Assembly (NCBI GenBank): GCA_927911475.1
Contig: CAKMPP010000003.1
Location: 1-16,423 of the forward strand
Origin: an uncultured Solobacterium sp.
GTDB taxonomy: Bacteria > Bacillota_I > Bacilli_A > Erysipelotrichales > Erysipelotrichaceae
Direction: 5' to 3'
DNA length: 16,423 nt
Shown here piece by piece: positions 1-8,364 of this stretch. Position numbers and translations under genes: made by a program. The notes under the pieces were generated by a model. That model had not been told where the DNA came from. It searched no databases and was given only the letters and a program-made list of their open reading frames with translations. Numbering within the stretch: the first letter of the stretch is position 1; every line of letters starts with the position of its first letter.

Positions 1-745
1 GCATTGAAAGAAGCAGAAGACTTCTACAATAAGACAGGCGCGATACCTATTCTTACCGGAAGGATTCTTCAATATGCTAGTATCTGAAAATATCGATATC
101 TTATCTAAAGATGGTAAGACAGCAGCTTTCAATACAGAGAAGACAATTGCATTACTTGAACAGTATAAGGCATTAACAGACAAGGGTGTTCTTCCAAAGA
201 CAAACTGGGGTTCATGGGATGAAGCATTGAAATTATTTGAATCCAGTAAATTAGCCATCGTAAGTTCATCAGGATCTTCTTTAGGCAGAATTAAGGATGA
301 AGCACCAGATGTATACAAACTTATCAATGTATCTACACCATTAACAGGTTCTAATGGTTTAAGCAGAAACCCATTAATGAACTTAGTAGTTCCAACAGCA
401 AGTAAGAATCATGAAGCAGCTATCAAGTTCGCTAACTACGTAACAAACGATGATAATCAGCTTGCTTTCTGCAAACTTGTATCTATTTTCCCATCTACAA
501 CAAAGGCATCTGAAGATCCATTCTTCACATCTAATACATCTACTTTAGAAGGAGAAGCAAGTGCTATGTCTGCAAAGGCAAGCTTAACTTCACAGGACTT
601 CTCATTAGGTATCGCTAGCCAAGATGCTATCGCTACAGCCATCAACAAGGCATATGAAGCAAGCATTATCAACGGTGAAGATATCCGTGCCTCACTCAAG
701 CAAGCAGAAGAAGATGTAAACAAGATTCTCAGCGAAGCGAAGTAA
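1..745 (+). CDS. Sugar ABC transporter solute-binding protein, C-terminal part (5' end missing, one apparent frameshift)
   Basis: This is the C-terminal ~247 residues of an extracellular carbohydrate-binding protein of the MalE-like CUT1 class, which would deliver a sugar to the two permeases downstream. The frame entering at base 1 reads ALKEAEDFYNKTGAIP and then hits a stop near base 85. The frame one base later reads FLPEGFFNMLVSENIDIL and continues to a TAA at 743-745. Skipping one base near 49 joins them into a sensible sequence, so I read one gene with an inserted base. The internal ATG at 74 is not the true start. The tail has the usual helical pattern of this family (stretches such as EAAIKFANYVTND and NKAYEASIINGED). 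The signal peptide lies outside the window, and the ligand cannot be told from this fragment. Family assignment is firm from the fragment plus context. Confidence 0.85.
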
Positions 746-751
746 CGATTG

Positions 752-787
752 ATGTTTCCCCGGGCACAATCTAGCTCGGGGAAACAT
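752..787 (+). terminator. Intra-operon hairpin between binding protein and permease genes
   Basis: There is an 11-bp perfect inverted repeat, ATGTTTCCCCG at 752-762 and CGGGGAAACAT at 777-787, with a 14-base loop. It starts 6 bases after the binding-protein stop. The following bases (ATTTATA) are only weakly U-rich, so it is more likely a partial terminator or a 3' stabilising stem than a full stop. Such stems are common after binding-protein genes and let the binding protein be made in excess over the membrane subunits. Confidence 0.75.
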
Positions 788-810
788 ATTTATACAATAG
801 GAGGATATGC

Positions 811-1715
811 ATGAGTCTCACAAATAAAATGGTATCTCGAAGAAAAAGAAGAGAAACAAGAACGGCGTATGCCTTCATGACACCAGCTTTGATTATTATT
901 ACAGTCTTTACAATCATACCTATCATTGGAAGTTTGATTTGATGTTTTATAACTATTCCGTTTTAGGAGAAACAAAGTTTGTGGGTTTTCAAAACTTTAT
1001 CAGTGCCTTTCAAGATAGGGAGTTTTGATAGCAGTAAAGAATTCAATTGTGTTTGTAGTCATCGTACCAATCATCCAGATTCTATCGATTCTAATCGCAT
1101 TATTTGTAAATCGGAAAATACCAGGAATCAGTTTATTCCGTACACTCTTCTATATTCCAGTTGTTACTTCCATGGTAGCTGTATCTATCATCTGGGGGAT
1201 TCATCTTTGACCCACATGGAATTATCAATACCTTACTGATGGACCTAGGCTGGATTACACAACCATTTGGCTTTTTAAGTGATAAGTATGCGGCGATGCC
1301 ATGCTTAATGTTTATAACATTATGGCAAGGATTAGGATACTACATGATGATGTATCTAGCAGGTCTTCAAGGTATTCCTCAGGAACTCATTGAAGCAGCG
1401 AAAATCGATGGCGCAACAAACTTAGAAACAATTGTAAAAGTCAAAATTCCATTATTGAAACCATATATCTGGTTATGTACTTTGAACTCCGTTATTTCTG
1501 CAATTGGCGTATTCGATGTCGTATTCGTATTAACCAAAGGTGGACCAAATAACGCAACAATGGTTATCAACTACTATTCCTATGTAAAGGCCTTCGGTGA
1601 TTTCCAATTTGGTTACGCAGCCGCAATCGGTGCTTTACAGGCAATTATCACAAGTACGTTAAGTATTGCAGTATTTGTGTATGGTAAGAAAGGAGGTATG
1701 TCAAATAATGAATAA
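811..1715 (+). CDS. CUT1 sugar ABC permease, MalF/UgpA type (three apparent frameshifts)
   Basis: This is an inner-membrane subunit of the sugar importer. The start is the ATG at 811, behind AGGAGG at 799-804; it opens MSLTNKMVSRRKRRETRTAY and then a membrane segment. The frame breaks three times: near 941 (a G missing, restoring IGSLIWMFYNYSV), at 1023-1026 (one T missing, restoring REFLIAVKNSIVFV) and at 1194-1198 (one G too many, restoring IIWGFIFDPHGIINTLLMDL). Corrected, the product is 301 residues, normal for the family. It carries the cytoplasmic EAA loop (IEAAKIDGATNLETI, EAA near residues 195-197) that docks on the ATPase. The gene overlaps the next permease by 8 bases. As given, no functional product could be made; I think sequence error is likelier than decay, because the codons between the breaks look fully conserved. 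Confidence 0.88.
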
Positions 1716-2542
1716 AAAAGAAATTACGGCAAAAAGATATTGTCAATTTGATATTTACTTATATCTGCTTAATTGCGATAGCTATCTTATGTGCTGGCCC
1801 ATTTATTTGGCTACTGCTATCTTCCCTACGCACAGGCGCAAATATTTATGATTTACATTTTAAGTTAGAAGATTTTACTTTCTCAAACTATATTGGCGTA
1901 ATTCAATATATGAATCTTGGAAAGTATGTACATAACACTTTGATTATCACATTAGGTGGTATCTTCTTGGATGTTTTGCTTTCATCCATGTGCGCATATC
2001 CACTTGCAACGATGAATTTCAAAGGAAAGAAGATTATCTTTGGAATCTTAGTTTCTACAATGATTATTCCGGCAGCTGCAGGCATGATCATCAACTACTT
2101 AACTATCACAAAATTAAAATTATTAAATACATTACTAGGTGTAATCTTACCAAGCTCAGTGAAGACATTTAGTATTATCTTGATGCGCCAAGCATATCTT
2201 GGTGTTCCAAGAGAACTAATCGAGGCTGCTAGAATTGATGGCGCAAGTGAATTTAGAATTTGGTGGAAGATTATGTTACCAGGTATTATGCCAAGTATTT
2301 CCACAATTGTAATCTTTGACTTTATTGGTTACTGGAATGCATTCTTATGGCCAATCATCGTCTTACAAGATCCAGATAAATATCCACTCGCAACTGCATT
2401 ACAATATCTAAATGGTTCGTTCAGTTATAAGTTTGGATATGTCGCAGCGGGTACAATCATCTCTATTATCCCAGTACTTGTTGTATTTATCTTATGTCAG
2501 AAGAACTATATTGAAGCAGTGAGTGGTGCTGTAAAGGGATGA
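1708..2542 (+). CDS. CUT1 sugar ABC permease, MalG/UgpE type (one apparent frameshift)
   Basis: This is the second membrane subunit of the importer. The start is the ATG at 1708, with AGGAGG at 1691-1696 lying inside the end of the previous gene, which indicates translational coupling. The opening MNKKEITAK goes out of frame in the five-A run at 1731-1735. With four A it continues DIVNLIFTYICLIAIAIL, the first membrane segment, and on to the TGA at 2540-2542. The corrected length is 277 residues, typical of MalG-like permeases. The EAA loop is clear (LIEAARIDGASEFRIWWKI, EAA near residues 172-174), and the C-terminal segment shows the family pattern FDFIGYWNAFLWPI. The first permease and the downstream ATPase are its partners. 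The substrate is not deducible from sequence alone. Confidence 0.9.
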
Positions 2543-2546
2543 TGTT

Positions 2547-4049
2547 ATGAAGAAGATTGTTTTATTACCCATGGATGAAAGACCATGTAACTATAAGTTC
2601 CCAAAGCGCTTATTTGAAAATAAAGAAATAAAGATTATTGAGCCTCAAATATTAGGTTTTAAAAAAGATGGTGCAGACTATAACATCATCAAAGACTTCT
2701 TATGTAAAGAATGCAAGGATGCCTATGGTTTGATTATCTCCATGGATATGTTGTTGTATGGAGGATTAATTCCATCACGCATTCATCACCAAGATGAAGA
2801 AAGTCTAATAAAGAAGTTGGAGACAATCAAAGAACTAAAAAAGGAAAATCCCAACTTAAAAATCTTTGCATTCCAATGTATTATGCGCTGTCCAAGTTAT
2901 TCTAGTTCGGATGAAGAACCTGATTATTACGAATACTATGGAAAGCAAATTCATGATTTAGGTGAAGCAGTTAACATGCATCAGGTTGGAATCTCACAAG
3001 GCCAACGTATCAGTGAACTAACAAAAGAAATTCCAGAAGAATATATTGAAGACTTTATTTCACGTAGAGAAATCAATCGTCAGATGAACATGAATGTCAT
3101 TGATTTATTACAGGAAGGTTATTTAGATAGCTTAGTCATTCCGCAGGATGATTCCACAACATATGGTTATCCTGCAATGGATCAAAAAGTAATACGTGAG
3201 AAAATCCAAGAACTAGGATTAATTGATAGAGTACTAATTTATCCGGGTGCTGATGAGGTTGAATTAACTCTATTTGCACGCATGTTAAATACAATCAAAG
3301 GCGAATGCCCAAAAGTATATGTGAAATATGCATGCGAAAAGTCTAAGCAGATTGTTCCACTATATGAAGGATTCCCGTTAGATTCTACAGTCTCTTATCA
3401 TATTCTATCGGCAGGTTGTCAACAGACATTTAGCTTTGAACAAGCGGATATTATTCTAGCTCTCAGTGCTCCGTCTGAAAATATGGAAGAGGCCGAATAT
3501 CAACCTTCCATTCATACAAGTTATTCAATTGATCGTAACTTAGCTGAGTTCTTACGTTTTATTAAGATGAGACTAGCAGAAGGGAAGGTTGTAACAATCG
3601 CAGATAATGCATACGCCAATGGTGCAGATCTCTCCCTTATCCAACTACTAAATAACAATGGATTACTTCTAAAAGTAAGTGGTTATGCAGGTTGGAATAC
3701 TTCTGCAAACACAATTGGAACAGCAATTGCAGAAGCAGTAAACTACCTATATTATGGACAATCACAAAATCAAATGGATTTTATCATACAAAGATATCTT
3801 GAAGATGCAGGATATTGTGCAAAAGTTAGGACACAGGTCAAGAATAACTTACCTGCAGGCATGAACTACTTCGATGTGAAAGAAAAAGATGGTGTTGTAA
3901 GTCAAATGGTAAGTGTACAACTACAAGAATTTGCTGAACAATATTTATCTTCAATCAAATCAGAAATAAGAATCAAGGATGTAAAGATGCCATGGAAACG
4001 TATGTTTGAAGTGGATTTAGATGCAAGTTGGCAAGAAAGTGAGAAATAA
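2547..4049 (+). CDS. DUF4127 family protein
   Basis: This is an intact 500-residue soluble protein with no signal peptide or membrane segment. It is recognisable as DUF4127 by its opening MKKIVLLPMDERPCN and by a set of conserved acidic and aromatic motifs: SMDMLLYGGLIPSR (65-78), SSSDEEPDYYEYYG (119-132), IPQDDS (198-203), IYPGADE (231-237), ADNAYANGADL (352-362) and GYAGWNTSANTIGTAIA (379-395). The biochemical function is unknown to me. The many invariant Asp, Glu and Asn residues look enzymatic rather than structural. The gene sits 4 bases after the permease stop and 2 bases before the ATPase, so it is translated as part of the importer operon. Its likely job is therefore processing or sensing of the imported compound; that part is inference. 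It has no frameshifts, unlike both flanking membrane genes. Confidence 0.93.
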   Translation: MKKIVLLPMDERPCNYKFPKRLFENKEIKIIEPQILGFKKDGADYNIIKDFLCKECKDAYGLIISMDMLLYGGLIPSRIHHQDEESLIKKLETIKELKKENPNLKIFAFQCIMRCPSYSSSDEEPDYYEYYGKQIHDLGEAVNMHQVGISQGQRISELTKEIPEEYIEDFISRREINRQMNMNVIDLLQEGYLDSLVIPQDDSTTYGYPAMDQKVIREKIQELGLIDRVLIYPGADEVELTLFARMLNTIKGECPKVYVKYACEKSKQIVPLYEGFPLDSTVSYHILSAGCQQTFSFEQADIILALSAPSENMEEAEYQPSIHTSYSIDRNLAEFLRFIKMRLAEGKVVTIADNAYANGADLSLIQLLNNNGLLLKVSGYAGWNTSANTIGTAIAEAVNYLYYGQSQNQMDFIIQRYLEDAGYCAKVRTQVKNNLPAGMNYFDVKEKDGVVSQMVSVQLQEFAEQYLSSIKSEIRIKDVKMPWKRMFEVDLDASWQESEK

Positions 4050-4051
4050 GA

Positions 4052-5161
4052 ATGGCAAGTCTATCATTGAAAAATATTAATAAGGTATATGACAATGGAG
4101 TCCATGCGGTCAAAGATTTTAATCTCGAAATTCAGGATAAAGAGTTTGTTATCTTTGTAGGACCATCCGGTTGTGGTAAGTCTACAACATTACGTATGGT
4201 CGCAGGTCTTGAAGAAATCACATCTGGAACTCTTGAAATCGATGGAAAAGTTGTCAATGATATTGAACCTAAGGATAGAGATATTGCGATGGTCTTTCAA
4301 AGCTACGCATTATATCCACACATGACGGTTTATGAAAATATGGCATTTGGTCTTAAATTGCACAAGGTTCCAAAAGATGAAATTAAGCGTCTTGTTATGG
4401 AGGCTGCAAAGATTCTTGACTTAGAGAAGTTATTAGACCGTAAGCCAAAGGCATTGTCTGGTGGACAAAGACAGCGTGTTGCGATGGGTAGAGCTATTGT
4501 TAGAAATCCGAAAGTATTCTTAATGGATGAACCTCTTTCTAACTTGGATGCGAAGTTACGTGTACAGATGCGTATCGAAATCGCAAAACTACATGAAAGA
4601 TTGGGTGCGACAATTATCTATGTCACACACGACCAGACAGAGGCGATGACATTAGGAACACGCATTGTTGTTATGAAGGATGGCCTTGTACAACAAGTGG
4701 ATTCACCAAAGAATCTATACGAAAAGCCAAATAACCTATTCGTTGCAAGTTTCATCGGCTCTCCACAGATGAACTTCTTAGATGCAGTGGTCGTAGAAGA
4801 TGGAGAATCTATTAAACTACAAGTTGGAAAGAAAGAACTACATTTACCAGCGCAAAGAGGAGAACTCTTACGTCAAAAGGGCTATGTAGGAAAGACAATC
4901 GTACTAGGTATTCGTCCAGAGAATGTTTATGATTCAAAGCTATATCAATTGGACGATTACGATAATACAATTGAAGCAGAAATTAAAGTTTACGAATTAC
5001 TCGGCGCAGAAATCTTCTTGTATTTCGATGTAGAAGGAAAACAGATGATTGCAAGAGTAAATCCAAATACGGCATTAACAAAGGGTGATACTGCAAAATT
5101 CGCATTAGATATGAATAAAGCTCATCTCTTTGATAAAGAAACAGAACAGGTAATTAGGTAA
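4052..5161 (+). CDS. Sugar ABC transporter ATP-binding protein, MsmK/UgpC type
   Basis: This is the ATP-hydrolysing subunit of the CUT1 importer, 369 residues, full length for the family. The nucleotide-binding domain has a Walker A GPSGCGKST (37-45), Q-loop Gln83, signature LSGGQ (135-139), Walker B VFLMDE (155-160) followed by the D-loop SNLD, and the switch His193 in YVTHDQTEAMTL. Residues from about 240 onward form the C-terminal TOBE/OB-type regulatory domain, with the family motif LGIRPENV. It starts 2 bases after the DUF4127 gene with only a weak ribosome site, suggesting coupled translation. ATPases of this type often serve several sugar importers in one cell, but here the gene is embedded with its own binding protein and permeases. 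It is intact. Confidence 0.96.
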   Translation: MASLSLKNINKVYDNGVHAVKDFNLEIQDKEFVIFVGPSGCGKSTTLRMVAGLEEITSGTLEIDGKVVNDIEPKDRDIAMVFQSYALYPHMTVYENMAFGLKLHKVPKDEIKRLVMEAAKILDLEKLLDRKPKALSGGQRQRVAMGRAIVRNPKVFLMDEPLSNLDAKLRVQMRIEIAKLHERLGATIIYVTHDQTEAMTLGTRIVVMKDGLVQQVDSPKNLYEKPNNLFVASFIGSPQMNFLDAVVVEDGESIKLQVGKKELHLPAQRGELLRQKGYVGKTIVLGIRPENVYDSKLYQLDDYDNTIEAEIKVYELLGAEIFLYFDVEGKQMIARVNPNTALTKGDTAKFALDMNKAHLFDKETEQVIR

Positions 5162-5169
5162 TATAGTGT

Positions 5170-5647
5170 ATGAATGATGCATACTATGAATTAGCGGTAA
5201 AAAGAAAAAAACCAGAAATTAAAATATATTTTATATGTCGTGGCCGACCTGCTTGCATGTTTAGCATTTTTGATTGCTGGATTTACAAAACCACTCTATT
5301 GGATTGGTTCCGCTATTACGCTGCTATTCTTCTATGTATATTTACGATTACGACTATATGAAGAATACGAATATATCTTAGTTAATGATGAATTAACAAT
5401 CGATGCAATCTTCCACAAAGAAGCACGCAAGGCACTTGCTAGATGTAATGTAAATGATTGTTCAATCTATCAAGTTGAATGCAGATGATGAAAAAGGTAT
5501 GGATTACTCTGATGGAATCATAAAGTGGCTTTATATCTAAACAAAGGGGAAGTATTCTTACTTTCACTTGATGAAAAGATGCTAACGATGTTAAAGAGAT
5601 ATATCAGAAACATTGACAGTAAAAGAAAACCTTCTTTCTATTCCTAG
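5170..5647 (+). CDS. Small membrane protein resembling DUF6106 (three apparent frameshifts)
   Basis: The ATG at 5170 lies 8 bases after the ATPase stop, so this is probably the last gene of the importer operon. The frame breaks at the seven-A run 5205-5211 (one A too many), near 5468-5471 (one base too many) and at 5522-5524 (one A missing). Corrected, it is 158 residues: MNDAYYELAVKRKNQKLKYI, two hydrophobic segments (about 20-60, including VADLLACLAFLIAGF and SAITLLFFYVYL), then a soluble part with EYEYILVNDELTIDAIFHKE and a closing DEKMLTMLKRYIRN. The plan of an N-terminal charged helix, two membrane spans and an EYEY-x-DG/NDELTID strand resembles DUF6106 proteins of Clostridia, from memory. 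The function is unknown. The last codons form one arm of the terminator stem. Confidence 0.6.
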
Positions 5648-5661
5648 GAAGAAGGTTTTCT
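5624..5661. terminator. Bidirectional terminator between convergent genes
   Basis: There is a 13-bp perfect inverted repeat: AGAAAACCTTCTT at 5624-5636 and AAGAAGGTTTTCT at 5649-5661, with a 12-base loop. It is flanked by A-rich sequence on the left and followed by TTTTCTAATT on the right, so it can end transcripts from both sides. The left arm is inside the final codons of the + strand gene (stop at 5645-5647), and the AraC gene ends 3 bases past the right arm. Confidence 0.85.
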
Positions 5662-5663
5662 AA

Positions 5664-6829
5664 TTAATCAATCTGATCGTAAATCTTGCGAGCATACTCA
5701 CTAGGAGTAATACCATAACTCTGTGTAAATTTACGAGAGAAGTAGTGAATAGAATTAAAACTCAACATAGACGCAATCTCCGTAATTGTGTAATCACCTT
5801 TACGAATGAGTAATCGACTCTGATTCAACTTCGCAGTATTGATATATTGTTTTGGTGGTACTTGGAGATTGTTTTTAAATAAGTTCTGCAATGTACTGCG
5901 TGAGATGGCAAATCGATCACAAATTTGTCGATGGGAAGTGGCTCTAAAATATGCTTGTGAATGTACTCGAGAATTTCTTCTACAAGACGATCTTCAAAGT
6001 GCTGGTTAACCGGTGTGATAGGCTTAGGCATCTTCTTTGCATTTGCATACATGTGGAATGAAATGAGAATCTGCTCTAAACAAGAAATCATTCCATCATA
6101 CTTAAATGGATTTCCTTGATCGGATGTAGAAACAAAGCGATTGATATCATCCTGCATTTCGCGTGTACAACTGATAACGCGATTTGAAACCAAATCTGTG
6201 TGAACACCATCTGCTGCAAAGATAACTGTTAAGTAGGAACATGGATTATCAGAAGAAACTTTTTGGTCATGGAATTGTCCGGGAACATATAACATGCATT
6301 CATTCATGCCAATCGTATAGGACTTACCATCTACTGTTGTATCTAAAGAGCCTTGATCAACGAAAGTTAATTCATAGTAATTATGTGTCTCTCCTAGGAA
6401 AGAGTATGCTGGACGTTTTACAACATAATAGTAAGCAATGATTTCAGAGATACGAATCTTTGGCGAAATACTCTCGTACACAAATGGTTTTGGTAATGTG
6501 TAAGTTGATTTTGTCGCGTGTTTTGGAATATATAAGCGATAGACAATATGTTCACTCATTGATGTTAGGTTGAAATAAACATCAGGTTCAATACGTACAC
6601 GGCGGTGTAATGCAAAACTTTCGATGGAATCTACCTCGGGAACACGGACAACACCAACCATGGCCATTCCTTCAAAAGCTTCCAAATAAACAGCTTGATT
6701 ATAAGAATAAATATTGTGGATTTCCTTCGTTGAGATTGTAAACTCTTCAACAATAAAATCTTCATCTGGAATATTTTGGACAATCGTACCAAATTTAACG
6801 AAATTAGAACTAGTGGTCTTACTAATCAT
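5664..6829 (-). CDS. AraC-family transcriptional regulator (one apparent frameshift)
   Basis: This is a DNA-binding regulator, probably of one or both adjacent sugar operons. The start is the ATG at 6829-6827, with AAGGAG about 10 bases upstream. Residues ~145-195 form an AraC-type cupin sensor (HNYYELTFVDQGSLDTTVDG, then YVPGQFHDQ). The frame breaks at residue 302, where AAATTT (5921-5926) needs one more A. Restored, it reads DKICDRFAISRSTLQNLF, the first helix-turn-helix, followed by the second (ITEIASMLSFNSIHYFSRKF) and the family ending GITPSEYARK. The corrected length is 388 residues, about 100 longer than a common AraC regulator. The extra part is an N-terminal domain of ~130 residues that I do not recognise. 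The gene is divergent from the PTS operon across about 208 bases, the classic arrangement for a local regulator. Confidence 0.92.
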
Positions 6830-6902
6830 ATTTCATCATCTCCTTACCTGTAAAATAGCATACTTTAGAGTTGAAAGAAATGAAAAATCAACAAAATAAT
6901 AT

Positions 6903-6918
6903 TTTTCGTTACCGAAAA
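6903..6918. promoter_or_regulatory. Inverted repeat in the AraC/PTS divergent region, possible operator
   Basis: TTTTCG at 6903-6908 and CGAAAA at 6913-6918 form a 6-bp inverted repeat with 4 bases between. It lies about 75 bases upstream of the AraC start and 120 bases upstream of the IIB start, inside the shared control region. Operator function is inference only; AraC proteins more often bind direct repeats. Confidence 0.3.
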
Positions 6919-6978
6919 GTACACTACTTTTAAACAAAAATGTAAATATTATGTGAGACTTAATGATAATATATAAAC

Positions 6979-6993
6979 ATGAGAGCGCTTTCT
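6979..6993 (+). promoter_or_regulatory. cre-like catabolite control site upstream of the PTS operon
   Basis: ATGAGAGCGCTTTCT matches the Bacillota cre consensus WTGNAANCGNWNNCW at all but one fixed position (G for A at position 5). It lies 44 bases upstream of the IIB start and just downstream of an AT-rich stretch (TAATGATAATATAT, 6961-6974) that could hold the -10 element. CcpA binding here would act as a roadblock and repress the operon when preferred sugars are present. Confidence 0.55.
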
Positions 6994-7037
6994 ATATTGA
7001 TGATAGCGCATATACTCAAAGAGAAAGGAGTAAGGAA

Positions 7038-7514
7038 ATGCCAGATATTGTACTAACTAGAATTGACAATCGTCTAATTCATGGACAGGTGGCAACACAG
7101 TGGTCCGGTTCAATTGGCGCTAACTTAATCTTGGTAGCAAATGATGATGTAGCTGCAAATACATTCCGTCAAGGATTGATGGATATGGCTGCACCTTCAT
7201 ATGCACAGACACGTTACTGGACAATTGAAAAAACTATTACAACTATCCACAAGGCTTCTCCATCACAGCACATCTTTATCGTCTGTGAGACACCTACTGA
7301 CGTATTACGTTTGGTTGAAGGCGGTGTTCCAATTAAGAAGGTAAACATTGGTAACATGCATATGGCTGAAGGAAAACGTCAGGTCGCTACTAGCGTTGCT
7401 GTTGATGATGTAGATGTAGCAGCATTCAAGAAGTTACAGGAACTCGGTGTTGAGTTAGAAATCCGCAGAGTGCCGCAGGAACACGCTGAAGACATCAGCA
7501 AGCTCTTTGGGTAA
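7038..7514 (+). CDS. PTS system mannose/sorbose/N-acetylgalactosamine-family IIB component
   Basis: This is a cytoplasmic 158-residue phosphocarrier that takes phosphate from IIA and passes it to the sugar during transport. The phosphorylated residue should be His15, in the family motif RIDNRLIHGQV near the N-terminus. The middle (ANDDVAANTFRQGLMDMAAP) and the GGVPIKKVNIGNMH stretch are standard for this IIB fold. I chose the ATG at 7038, preceded by AAGGAG at 7024-7029, because MPDIVLTRIDNRLIHG aligns with family starts. The open frame extends upstream to 6963 but would add an unrelated charged stretch across the cre-like site. It is closest in style to AgaV/SorB proteins, but which hexose or amino sugar is carried cannot be decided from IIB alone. 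Confidence 0.93.
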   Translation: MPDIVLTRIDNRLIHGQVATQWSGSIGANLILVANDDVAANTFRQGLMDMAAPSYAQTRYWTIEKTITTIHKASPSQHIFIVCETPTDVLRLVEGGVPIKKVNIGNMHMAEGKRQVATSVAVDDVDVAAFKKLQELGVELEIRRVPQEHAEDISKLFG

Positions 7515-7569
7515 AAATCATTACAGCCGTTTCACTACAGAAAATCTATTTTAAGGAGGATTGAATCAA

Positions 7570-8364
7570 ATGGTATTACAAGCATTATTACTTGCTGTAG
7601 CAACATTCATCTTTGCAATTGACCAATTCTCACTGACTGAGCTTTTATATCGTCCTATTATCGCTTGCCCAATTATCGGCGTGATCTTAGGTGATGTAAA
7701 AACTGGCCTTGTCATCGGTGGTACATATGAACTGATGATGGTTGGTAATATGCCAGTCGGTGGAGCACAGCCACCAAACGCTGTATTAGGTTCTATTGTA
7801 GCAATGATCTTTGCTGTTAAGTCAGGATTACCTGTTGACCAGGCTTTAGGTCTAGCAGTTGTATTCTCTGTATTTGGACAGTACGTAGTTACATTCACAT
7901 TTACATTTATGTCATATATCATGGCTAAGGCTGATCAGGCTGCTGAAAATGCAGATCCAGCTGGAATCACTGGTGTAAACATTCTATCAATGTGCATCTT
8001 AGGTGGTCTCTTCGCAGTTCTAGCACTTGTTGCGTTCTTCGGTGGAGATGCTGCTAGTGCAACATTAAAGAGTTTCTCTGAAAATGCTTCATGGTTCATG
8101 GGTGGCTTAGGTGCTGCTGGTAAGATGATGCGTTACGTAGGTTTCGCAGTATTACTAAAGATCATGCTTGCAAACGACATGTGGGGTATCTACTTCGCAG
8201 GTTTCACAGCTGCTGCTATTCTTGGAAACATCAAGGCAACATCTGGTGCAACATTAATTCTTGTAGCATTTATCGGCTTTGCAATTGCAATGTACGACTA
8301 CAATACAAATGTTAAGATCAAACAATTAACATCTAATAACGGAGGTGCTGGAGATGGAATCTAA
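7570..8364 (+). CDS. PTS system mannose/sorbose/N-acetylgalactosamine-family IIC component
   Basis: This is a membrane channel subunit of 264 residues, mostly hydrophobic segments. The family signature is clear: IGVILGDVKTGLVIGGTYEL followed by MMVGNMPVGGAQPPN, the conserved region that contributes to sugar translocation. The start is the ATG at 7570, with AAGGAGG at 7553-7559 ten bases upstream; the in-frame TTG at 7561 sits too close to that site. The gene is 55 bases behind IIB, and its last 11 bases overlap the start of IID. The sequence is intact with no frameshifts. AgaW- and ManY/SorA-like proteins share this architecture, so I give no symbol. Confidence 0.93.
   Translation: MVLQALLLAVATFIFAIDQFSLTELLYRPIIACPIIGVILGDVKTGLVIGGTYELMMVGNMPVGGAQPPNAVLGSIVAMIFAVKSGLPVDQALGLAVVFSVFGQYVVTFTFTFMSYIMAKADQAAENADPAGITGVNILSMCILGGLFAVLALVAFFGGDAASATLKSFSENASWFMGGLGAAGKMMRYVGFAVLLKIMLANDMWGIYFAGFTAAAILGNIKATSGATLILVAFIGFAIAMYDYNTNVKIKQLTSNNGGAGDGI

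Noticed and set aside
457..723. Antisense open frames inside the ABC, PTS and aldolase genes
   Set aside because: They have no ribosome sites and no family-like sequence, and they lie opposite strongly supported genes.
6963..7037. Upstream extension of the IIB reading frame
   Set aside because: It lacks a ribosome site, overlaps the cre-like element and adds residues unlike any mannose-family IIB N-terminus; the ATG at 7038 gives the canonical start.
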